The translations under genes and the position numbers were made by a program. Shown piece by piece: positions 40,401-52,102 of a stretch of DNA of 64,000 nucleotides. The stretch's first letter is position 1. The number at the start of each line of letters is the position of its first letter. Source of the stretch: Centroberyx gerrardi (lineage: Eukaryota; Chordata; Actinopteri; Beryciformes; Berycidae); the NCBI RefSeq assembly GCF_048128805.1, contig NC_136010.1:24196980-24260979 (forward strand), given 5' to 3'. The notes under the pieces were generated by a model. The model ran no database searches. It was not told the DNA's origin and saw nothing but the letters and a program-made list of their open reading frames with translations.

Positions 40401-42489
40401 TGGACCTGAGGGGTGGATGGAGGGAAGAAGGGGGAGAAAAGGAGAGAGGCAGAATCAGAGAGGTTGTATGAGCACACTTGGATCATAATTGAGCATACTG
40501 AATTCGTCTTTATATTGAACTGAGTTATGAGAATGAAAGGAACAATCGTTCTACCTTCGGATTCAGTCGGCTGATATCATGGCGCCTTTCGGAGAGGTTA
40601 AAGAGCTGAAACATAATTCACTTTGCATTAGACAGTTCTCCACACTTCAACTATAGAAGAGATAGTTTCAAATCCACTCAAAATGTAAGCTGTCCTCCTT
40701 TCTGGTCAATATGTTATCAAATCCACCCATCAACCCATTCAGTTATCATTTTAGTTATTCGTCTTTGCCATCACTCTCCCCTAAATACTCTCCGTTGTAC
40801 ATGTTGAGCCATTCTGCATCCTCAATTGAATTAAACCGAATACTCATTAGGAGGGATGCAAAATAGCTGCTGCAGCATGGCCACAGACAGAAGCAGTGAC
40901 ATCGTGTGGAAGCTAATTACTGTCTCTCTGCTCATGGAGTTCAGTGTATTTCTGCTCCCTCACCAGAAACTTGTCCTGGTGTTTGGACTTGAGCATGGCG
41001 GCCACCTCCTTCAGGTTGAGCCGGTATCTCTGCTCTTCCAGCATGGGGGGGAAGAAGACGGAGATGATCCTCTCCGTGATGTAGGTCAGGTCGAAGTCAT
41101 AGTGACGCTCCATCACACGCTCCATCACGCGGTCCACACTGAAGCTCCTGGATGAACAGAGAGAGAAATGGAGAGAAAGACAAAATAGGAGAAGGGAATG
41201 GAAGAGGGGTGGGCATGGAGAGAAACATCATTTATTAAATTGAAGTTTATTTGTAGATCAGTGTCAACTTGTTCCACGGTGAAACTCCTGGCTGGCTGGA
41301 TGGAGAGAAGGGGGATGATTGGAGAGGAAGAAAGATATGAAAAGACAGAGAGAAAGAGAGAAATTGAATACTGTGTGTCATGAAGGTCAGATCAAAACGG
41401 CGACTTGCTCCATCACATGGCTTACACTAAAACTTCTGGAAAGAGTGAAGGAGGGACAGCCATTCGTATGATGAATGACACTGATTAGAGCAAAGTTTGC
41501 ATTAGTTCTGCAAGACTTTCCAGACAATTCCGATCTGGAGCGGAGCAACAAGGCAGGGCAAGTTCGCAATAGCAAGCGTGGAAAAACTGGGACTTCTACG
41601 AGGAACAGAGAGAGAATTTGAGTCATTTCAACGAACTGAAACATTGTATAAGAGATTAATGAGATGACATTTACCTTGGCAGGGTGTTTCTCTGTTTGGT
41701 GTAGGTCAGCGACTTGGTGGAGCCCTGGGGACAAAAAAATACAATAAATTCAAACTAATGGCTCACCCATAATTGACGACAATACTCAACTATATATTTT
41801 TTTCATAGAGACTCATTGAGCATCTGGCATTGCTTTCACGCTGCTGCTTTGTTTAGTGTGTGAGCTCTAAAATCTAATTCAGCTAAACCAAAAACGTTTC
41901 TCCTCTGACAGGTTTGAGCATTTCTGAGACGGATGCCGTGACACTGGGGAGCTGGGGGAAAGAGAGAGGAAAAGGGAGGAGGAGGAGGAGGAGGAGAAGA
42001 GAGGAAGGGTGCGTCGTAAAGTGTTCTCACCAGGTGCTGGACGTGTCGAGAAGGAGCGGTCCCTCTGCGCTGCTGGGAGCCAGGCAGGGAGAGAGGGATG
42101 AGAGGATGGAGGAATGGAGAGGAGGGTGTGAACGGAAGGGGGGGGGGGGGGGGTTGAGGAGGATGGAGAGAAAGAGGAAGAAGGGGCAGAGGAGGAGAAA
42201 GTAGGTAGGAGGAGAGAGAGATGGGAGGAAGGAGAGAAGGGAGTGGAGGGGAAGGAAAGGAAAGGAACGTTAATTCAACAAACAGACTCCCTAATGGATA
42301 AACATGACTACTTCCTATAGCAACATCAACATTTCTTTTTTCCTGGACTGGAACCCTGCAGTGAGTTCAGACTGGGCCGAGGGCTCGGAAACCAGAACCT
42401 TGTAACCGAGGACAGACGAACGAGGAAGAACGAGGAATGTCTCGCTCACAGCGTGCTGTTGCATCAAATAACAAACGGGAGAGAGGAGT

Positions 42490-42520
<31 letters not shown>

Positions 42521-43584
42521 GGAGGGGGGGTCATCTTACCAGATCATTGGACGGAGCTGGGATGCATGCCGAGGTCACCTGGAACACACAAACACAGCCA
42601 CATCAGCAAGACTCACACACACACACATCTTTTTTTTTGCTCCAGGAAAGAGGGAAGGGAGTGGCAAGGCCAAGAGTTGGGAGACGAGCGAGAGGAAATG
42701 CTTCCTCAAGAGATAAAGATAGAAAAATACACCCAAACAACAGGAGGTCTGACAAGCAACGAAGACATCCGCAATATTTACAGTACAATACAGTAGCTAT
42801 TCATTTGTGTGATTCTCAATAGCTGAACCAAACCAAAGCAGGGGATGTGGTTGAAGGAGGCCTACTATAATATGCACCCCTAATGTCAATATACACCCAC
42901 TGTGAAGGCAGTGAACCACAAGGGAACACAGTAGTTGCCTCAGTATTGTTGCACAGGGACTGAGAAAAAATTCCAAGACATTTAAAAGACACTGAAAACA
43001 TTCCAAGACATTTTTGACCCTGTGTCTCAATTTGTCAACTATTACTGGGAACGTTGCCCATCTAACATTTCCCCCCAAAAAATAAGCTAGTATTTCACCG
43101 CTATAAGACAGTTCAGCGCTGCAACATGTTGAGGCCAGATTGGGGGGGGAGAATACACACAAAGTGACACTTTTAAGAGCTGCATGATGAGGGATAGAGC
43201 GAAGACAGGGCCTGCGAAAGTACTTAGACGCACTTAAGAGCCAAGTAAATAAAAGTATGGCCGATAGAGCAAAGACGGGGCCTGTAAAACTATTTGGACG
43301 CACTCTTCGTTAAGTGCCAAGTAAATAGAAGCTGACGTTTAAGAGTGTTCGCGAAAATGGCAGTACGTGCAAATGTCCAAACACACAGGCACACCAGACA
43401 TAGAGACAAGAGAGACAGACAGAGAGACAGAAACACACACACACACACACACACAGTGACACATCCTATTCCCATGTCTGGTATGGGCCTATAGGTCAAT
43501 GAACTGTGACCAAAGGAAGCAGGAGCTGGAACAGCAGCCCTAATGAAGGGGGCTGAGGGCCACAGTCATGCTTACGTAACACGT

Positions 43585-43615
<31 letters not shown>

Positions 43616-43745
43616 GCACTGTTCCTGCTGCACAGCCCTGTTTGGCCTGTTTATTTGGCTACAGGAAAAGGGCAAGGGCTTGTGTATATCTCATTGTGCA
43701 CGGAGGGAAGTTACACAGGCCTTGAACCTGGGGGTGTGTCACCAC

Positions 43746-43782
<37 letters not shown>

Positions 43783-46700
43783 CTGTACATGTTGGTGTAC
43801 AGTTTGTGCCAATTTGTCTTTCTTTCTTTGTCTTTCTGTCTTTTTCTGTCTTTCTTTCTTTTTCTCAAGTACATAACATAACATAACATAACATAACTTA
43901 AGCCTCAAATTCAGTGGAGTGCTGCTGCTTTGCATAACCTCGGACATCAACAGGAAGGCGGAGGAGCAGATAATGAGCTAAATCGAGACATGCCTTGTTT
44001 CACTTTGACTGAAGTTGAAGGAAACAGGCTCTCTGGTTCAATCTCAGCTATCAAATAACTAACTGGGCAAGGTTCCTGCATGACTCAGTCGAAGAAATCT
44101 TTTTTTCCCCCTCTCCCCGTGGGAAATGAATCTCAAATCTTATCCTGTGTTGTGGTTGTGGTGGTGTGTGTGCGTGTGTGTGTGTGTGTGACGTACTTGT
44201 GAGACACTGGAAAACGGCAACATGGATGATGATTACATGTCACGTACTAGTACACGAAGAAGAATCATAGAGGAAAAAACATTAGGATAACAGGAAGATG
44301 CATAAAGTATAAGACGTGATAGCATATCGACACTTTATCTCATTCCCTCTGTTTCTCTTGCATCCTCTTCCATCTCAGTTCCTCTCCAAACGAGTCTGTC
44401 GTTCTGCAACCTAAAAAAAATTATTTCCGGTGATCTATCATGGCAATCAACTGCCTCCTTTCTCTCCCTCTTTCATATCCGTCCCTGCCTACTTCCTCTC
44501 TTTACTCTTCGCTTCTCTGTAAGAGTGAAGATGCTTGTTTCTCTCTTCTTCTATCCCGTCCCTTTCCCTCTCTCCACCACTCTGAAAGAGCCAGGATGTT
44601 TACTGATGTCTTTCAGTCTCCCTTCATTTTACATTTCAGGCATCTCGCCAATGCAGTTGTGCAGGGCAACTGTTGGCATTCCACAGGACAAACTCTCTAA
44701 CCCCTAGACCACCCATTTTCATTCATTTTCATACCATCTATCCCTGGTGCTGCGCTGCATGAGCAAAGGGCCTTCACTCTCTCTTATGTCTCTCCCTTCA
44801 TTCACTCTTACTTTCCCTCCATTATGTGCTGACAGTGAGTGCTGCCTCTTTACCTCTCTCTACCTCCCCTTTGTAATTCTTACAGGCCTTTCACACACAC
44901 AACCCAGGGATATTACAGTGCGCTGATCGGAGTCCATAGGAGGCAATTCACACTGAGCCCCATACACGAGAATGTCCTATGGGCGGTCACCTTACAACAT
45001 CATCTAAAGCGAGATGTTTACATTCTATGGTATCTTGTGTAGTGTGCCTTTTACATCACACTTGTGTGCTGGAAAAATGAGCCAAGGAGATGTTGGAGTC
45101 CCAGACAGACAGGTTAGTAACCAAACTCTGACACCAAGCAGCACAGAGTTTAACCCGGGTGTCAACCCTGATCTTGACCATGCAGGTTTTGCTGGGTCGA
45201 CTAATGCCTGGTTCATGCTTTCTGTGTGGCTGGAAGCTCCACATGGACGCACTCCACCAACCTTGGCGAGAATGTTTTGCGTGCTTTCATGACAACCAAA
45301 ACTCCAGTACTTTGGTGGCACTGTTGGAAAATTCAGCAATCCAACTAGGCGCCAACGAGAAAGAAACAAAACCTCTTGGACTCGGCCACCGGTTCCAGTT
45401 CCAATCCTACTTCATTCAGCCAAATCCTGGGTCTACGTAACTGCAGTGCTGTCCACGTTGTTTCAAAGTTCAGGTGGTGTGCGATCTCTCATGCAACGTC
45501 CAGCTGTGTTGGCCGTAATCAAGCATGAACCATACTTTACCTGGGTTTACCCCTTTGACACTATGGGTATCATTCACCTTCTATCCTGCACTGAACAGGA
45601 CGGACTCTCTCGCTCTTTCCTTACCCTGCCCTCATTAAATGTGAAGGGACTTTGCTCTATCCCTCTCTCTCTCTTGCTCTTAACATCCCTTCATCCTCCC
45701 TCTCTCTCTTTCTTCATTTCTAATCGCTCCCTCTTATCCTCCGTTTATTCCTCTATATCCCTCGCTCCCCATGCCCAGTGAGGGGGCCTGCAGCAGGGCG
45801 ATGGCTGAGCCAGAACAAACACAGCACACCAGATTCCATCTCCCCAGGCCAACACTTACGCACATACTTCCTGCTAACAGCCCTCCACCCATCTCTCTCT
45901 CTCTCTCTCCCTCTCTTTTCATCCCTCTCTTCCTTTTCCTCTCCTCCTGTCGGCTCCTCTCTCCACTTTCTCCCTCGACTTTGGCTCATTCTCTCCTCCC
46001 CTCTTTCTTGACTCGCTCCCCTATTTTTCATCCCTCCTCTTGCTCTCTCCCTTGACTTGTGCCCCATCTCATCTGGGCTTTTGCTTTTCTGCCCCTCTAC
46101 TTTTCATCCCTCTTTCTTCCTCTCTTAATCTAGTTTTTATCCCTCTCTTCTTTCCCTCTATTTTTCCTCACTTTCTCTTGCTCTCTCTCTACTCCCTCTC
46201 TTCTGTTTTTGTCCCAACCTCCTCTCTCTCCCCCTCTAGTTTTCATCCCTTTTCTCCCTCTCTTCGTCTCTCCCCCTACTTTTCATCCTTCTCTTTTTCT
46301 CGCTCTAGTCTCTCTCTCCCATTACTTTTAATCCCCCTCTCTCCTATCTTTGTTTATCCTCTCCCCACTTCCTTTTCTTTCTTAATCTGTCTCCAAACAA
46401 GAACCTTCCTGTTTGTCTTCCTCTCACCTTTCCAACTTCCCACCTAGTTTTCCTCAAGTTCTTTCATTCACTCCACCTTTCTTCTCAATCGGCACTGTTG
46501 CTCTTCCATCTTAGTAGAGTGCCGCGTAACCGGAAGGTCACAGGTTTGAACCCCACAAAAGCCACTGTGTCCATCAGCAACCAAATGTCCTTGAAAAAGA
46601 CAGTGAAGCCATACTTGCTCACTTGTTGTAACTTGCTCTAGATAAGTGTTTGCTAAATGACTTCAAATACACGTAACAAAGCAAATACATCAGCAGACAG

Positions 46701-47179
46701 CAGAAATAGTTCAACAGAAATAGCACAACACTTTTAAGTAACTGTAATATGAACATCATTGTAAATAAGAATTTGTTCTTAATTGACCTGCCTGGTTAAA
46801 TAAAGGTTAAATAAAATAAAAAATACAAATACAAATGATCAATATTATCAATACAAATATGTATACTACTACTGTATTATTATTAGTAGTAGAGGTGGTG
46901 GTGGTAGTAGTAGTAGTAGTAATAGTAGTAGTCATAATAGTGCTATTAGTAGTAGAAATAGTAGTAGTAGTAGTAGTAGTAGTCATAATAGTGCTATTAG
47001 TAGTAGAAATAGTAGTAGTAGTAGTAGAAGTAATAGTACTAGTAGCAATGGTAGTAGTAGCAGTAGTAATAATGGTAGTAGTAGTAGAAGTAGTATACTG
47101 ATATTATGTAATATTAATATAGGCAAGGCAAGACAAACTATGTATATAGCACAAGTCATACACAGGGCAAATTCAATGA

Positions 47180-47219
<40 letters not shown>

Positions 47220-47928
47220 AAACTATAGGCTGGAAATTGTACTTTCTCTATACACTCCGCCTCATACATCTTTCACTCTCAGTCAAATCCTGTCCCTCCC
47301 TTCCTCCCCACTGCCCTTTCCTCCCCTCTCATTTCTTGTTCCCTCTATCCCTCCTTCCAGGTGGGTCCAGCTGGCAAAGCTCAGGGCCTTGACCCCAACA
47401 ACCCTCCCTCTCTCCCTCCCTCCACCTCTACACCCCACCCCTCCCCTCCCCTCCTCCATCCCACCGTTTCCAACCCCTCTTGCCTTTCTGCTTTCTCTGC
47501 CCTCCTTTCCTCCATCTCCCTCTCCCACCCCTCCGTCCTCCTCCTCTCCATCCGTGGTGCTGCTGCAGTGGCCCGCGCTCCTCCAGTCCTTTCCACGCTC
47601 TTTGATCCATCAAAGCCAGAAGGAGCATAGCTAATGGATAATGCACAGCCCTGCTCTCAACGCATGGCTTCAGAGCTATGGGCTCTAAGAGGGATAACTA
47701 GGGGATGAGGTAGCAGCCCTGGTATGTTATTAGTGTGAGAAAAGGGTGTGTGCGTGTGTGTATGTGTGCACGTGTGTGGATGTACATGTGTGAGTGTGTA
47801 ATGTTTGTGAGTGTGTGTGTGAGAGAGAGGGAATGCAAGAAGAAGATTTAGAGGGATAAGAGAAGAGAAAAATGGAGAATATGTCCGTATGAGTGCTCTG
47901 TCAGTATGTTGTGATGTTGTGGGAGGTC

Positions 47929-47961
<33 letters not shown>

Positions 47962-47974
47962 GTGGGTGGGTGGG

Positions 47975-48018
<44 letters not shown>

Positions 48019-48277
48019 GAGAGAGAAGAGAAAGAAGCAGGAGATATAGATATGAGATAAGATGTCTATTTACTACATTATTGCTGCTAACACTGATACT
48101 TATTGTTTTGTGTAATTACTACTAGTCATCTGTAAAATGTTTAGAACATTATTTAAATTGATACTATATTGCTTTGGCAACATGTGTTTCTTTCCTGTCA
48201 TGCTAATAAAGCAGATTTGAAGTGAACTAAATTGAATTAAGAAGAGAGAATGGGACGTGTGTGTGTGTACGCGTGTG

Positions 48278-48310
<33 letters not shown>

Positions 48311-50510
48311 ACATCTCTGCACATTAGAAGTACCAAGGAGGCCCCTTTCTGGCCCATTTGACACCAAAAGGAGTGGTGAGTGAGTCGGACAGTAAGGAAA
48401 CTGTGCCAATAGATGCACAACTAAACCAAGTCCTTGAACATCAGTGCAGCAACAAGTCACTGTTGCACCAGCTGCAGGCAGTAAGAAGGGATACACCTGT
48501 GTCCATTACATCTGTGAGAAAACTAAATAGTGAGAACCAGTCCAGTTCCAGGTCAAACTGCATCTATTCCTTGGTTCCATGTGAACACAGCACTCACATA
48601 ACATGTGTCCACGACCATTTCGTTTGATGCCTCGGGCCTAATTGCCCCCCTCCCCATTCCTAGAGCTCCCACAGGAGAGCCAATCAGAGTGCATTGATGA
48701 AAGCTGCATCCAATCAGCAGTGAAAGCCGATGCCAACCATGACCTTGTGCTTTCATCATCACCATCATCAGAGAGGGAGAGAGAGAGAGAGAATTCAGGG
48801 GGCCTTGAGCTGAAAGTGACGTCTTACAGCAATAACACCCAAGAGAGCAATCTTTACTCTGATTACGGGTGCAGTGGTGATGCAACAGGTATGAGATGCA
48901 ACCAAGCATTGTCAGTATCACTGACGTACATGCAATCAGTGTACAGAACGCCCTCAGCGGTCTTAAGGCTTTTAGACAAGATACCAGCATATATGTACTG
49001 AATGGAAGGTTTTTCACAAAGTAGTATAGATGCATAAGATACATAAAAACAGGAGAAAGCAAGACAGATTGCCTGGCTGAGACTACACACTGTATAATAA
49101 CAGTTAAAGCCTTCTCAAACAGGGGTTCTGGTTAATGTACCTCAAAATACCATTCCAAAATACCAAGAAAGATGCCTAGTGTAGATATCCCAACTCCCTA
49201 CACTACCCCAAAGGCAATATTGCTCACACTTGTCAAGAGCGGAGAGAGAGGGAGTGTGAGCCATACTGTATGTCTTTACATCTTTCACCTGTTTCCTGTC
49301 ATAGTTCAAATACCAAATAGATGAGCGGTGAAAGGAATGTTTAGTAAAAGCTGCCTGAACCACTTTAAATCATGCTAGGAAGGAAGGGAGGAAGTAGCAG
49401 GATTGTTTTTTCACGTTCATTTGTTCAATCAAACTGAAATACGTTGACATTATGAGGGGGATGAAGTGCGTTGGCTATCACATACTCCTTTTTTGCACCA
49501 ATGTCATATGCATCCACCTGTTATCTAAAGCCTTTAGGGAAATGTATGGGGGAGAAGTCCTTACTACCATTGCTATTGTCCACTCTGTACAGCAGTCTAG
49601 CTGTCAAACTGTGTTTAGGGGGTAAAGTGATTATTTGGTTGTGTGCAAGCTGAGAATTAAGATGCAGGCCTCACAGAATCCCCACTTGTTTGGAAAGTGA
49701 TTTGTCATGTGGGATACATGCAGTTTATCATGCGTTTCACGTAATCAAGAATCAGTATCCTAACAGAACCTGGGTGCATGTCTGTAAACCAGTCCATTAA
49801 CAGTCTGTTAGCTGGAGTACGATTCCTCATAATTTGTTTTTTTACAAAGTAGGCAGCCCTTGCCTCACAATTGATCTGTCTTAAAGACAGTGGGAGACAT
49901 CAAAGGGATACAGAATGGGAGAAATACGGGAGAAAAAGTTCTGGCAAGATCTTAACCCAGCAGGGGGACATATGGCTCCAGAGTGGAGGAGCTTGAACAC
50001 CACACCATGTTTTGCACACTGCATGCACCCACTGCATGCAAAAAAAGCCATATAACTGTGAATAACTGACAGCGACTTAAAAGTTTTGAATAACTTTTAA
50101 AATGAAACCTAAATTCCTATGGATGTCGTAAATGCAGATGATGTCTCTTCACGCACCAACTTTCAGGAGTCGTTTTATGGTGTTTTGAGTTATCTGGCTT
50201 AGCCGTATAACTATCCTTCAAATGCACCCCACATGTCTAATGCCTCTTAATCGTGACAAGGTGGGCTGGCTCAGACTGCATGAGAACAGCAGAGAGCGCC
50301 CAGCCTAACGACGGGGGGACTTCAAGGCCTCGGCTAAGCAAAAACAACTCCGATGGGTGAAACACCTCGATCCCCTGGACTTAGGAGTCCCCTATCGCCT
50401 CTCTCTCAAACACTCGTGGGTCCGTTTCTGTTTGCGGGGCCCGCTAACAAAGCGCTTATCTGTGTTTTCTTTCTTTTTCCTTTTTTTCGGTTTTTCGAAC
50501 CGATCGGCCC

Positions 50511-50541
<31 letters not shown>

Positions 50542-50760
50542 GCTCTTTGTCTCTTGTTCCCACACTTTCTTTTGACCCCAAAGGGAAAGAAAGGGGTTTC
50601 TGTCTCTCCGAGTTCGGTTCCCTCTCCTCCAAACAGCTGAGAGGGAGGCTGAAGATATTGGAGGAGAGGTCACATGGGTCCCTGCGGTGGAGCTTTAATG
50701 ACCGAGTGGGTTGCAATTCCCTGTTATGGAGCTAGGGTCAACAGTTACCGCCACCCCACC

Positions 50761-50800
<40 letters not shown>

Positions 50801-52065
50801 GGTATGCGGACGGAAACACACATTTACACAAACTGGAATGCACAAATGTCACATTAACAAATGCAGATGTGTACACAGGATTTGTAGATGCATGCACATG
50901 TGTACACACACACACACACCGACACAGCAGTCCTCTCATCCACCCATCGCTCCCTCCTTCCAAGCCAAACAAGGGCTGAAAGAGCAAAGTCGGACAAAAA
51001 TAAACAGGGGTAAATAAATAGAGCAGGAAGACCTCGGCCGGGACGAGATTGGGAGAGATCAACAATGGAAAAATCTCCTGTGAACGAACCAACACGGGGC
51101 ATTATTACAGATCTCAGTGCTTCCCTCCCTCTCCGCCCTCTGCGGTCGAGCTTTCCTCAGCGGAGCGTCTCTCTCGCTCATCCATGGGACATGTCGCCGC
51201 TGAAGTTCAGGACACATTCACAATAAAAGGGCACCAAATTACCAAAAGCACCGCCCCCTCCTCCTTTCTATATTTGCAGTGCTGATCCCTCGTCCAAAGC
51301 AGTGTTTACCATACGCACAAAAATGCATTGGTGCTCCTCAGAGAGGCATTGTGCATTGTCAACAGAATGCTCTAAGGCATCATCTCCCTCCGCAGCGCAG
51401 CAGAATACACAAACAAGACGCAGCCCTGTTGCGAAACTCTTGATTCTCTTCCGGTCCGTATTTTTTTCTCTTGTCATTGAGGCCCAAAGATCTGAATTTA
51501 GTTCTGTGGGATACAAGGAGACTCACTGAGAGGCAGGCAGATAGAAAAGAGTCAAGGTTGAAAAGGGGACTTTATACTGTGCATCTGGTGGGCCCCCACA
51601 TTAAAGTAGCAATAGAGTAGAAATAAGTTTTCATTATACTATGTCAGACCAATGCCAATAGGTCTCTATCTAGCTTTATATCAGCCTCTGCACAATTAAT
51701 ACTTTTCCTCATAGATTTGTCATAATCTAAAAGCACCCATAATTCAAATCCAATACAAATAGTTCACGTGGATTTCACTAAAATAGATATCCGGCTTGTC
51801 CTACATTACACTGGTTCTCAATATTTAAGACGCTGATATCCCAACTGTCTCTTCCTGTTGTGTTCAGGGCGGACAGACCAGTCCCACTGGCCAATTAGCC
51901 AGGCTTATCCCCCTGCCGACACACACACACACACACACATACAGTTGGCTGGCAGTGTCCCAGCCTGGCAAAGTTAACTGTCACGCTTGTGGTTTTAACT
52001 CTCATCAACATCGCTCTGACTCACTCACTCGTTCATTCCGTGGCTCGGCCCACACTCGCTGCATA

Positions 52066-52102
<37 letters not shown>

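Larger units (their letters stand above)
37304..41147 (-). other. tns2: tns2 exons encoding the PTEN/PTP-like phosphatase domain
   Basis: Starts with [20 protein letters not shown], then [16 protein letters not shown] and [20 protein letters not shown]. The P-loop is split between exons 40283-40405 (VVVLHCK) and 38556-38620 ([17 protein letters not shown]). The loop reads HCKGNKGKTG, so the cysteine is present but the usual final arginine of HCxxGxxR is lysine, as in other tensin 2 proteins. Then come [20 protein letters not shown] and [20 protein letters not shown]. Confidence 0.94.

Noticed and set aside
45014-45781. Plus-strand frames of 92-111 residues
   Set aside because: No domain, no consistent splice sites, and the downstream part is low-complexity pyrimidine sequence.
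46495-46672. Possible functional tRNA gene
   Set aside because: It has a B-box-like element but no complete cloverleaf, and has a SINE body and tail.
46835-47101. 88-residue Val/Ile-rich open frame
   Set aside because: Produced entirely by the TAG trinucleotide array; no start context or domain.
48358-49001. Two consecutive plus-strand frames (89 and 119 residues) in the large intron
   Set aside because: They look somewhat protein-like but are interrupted by a stop, contain a GA microsatellite and show no known domain or paired splice sites. A conserved-protein search would decide.
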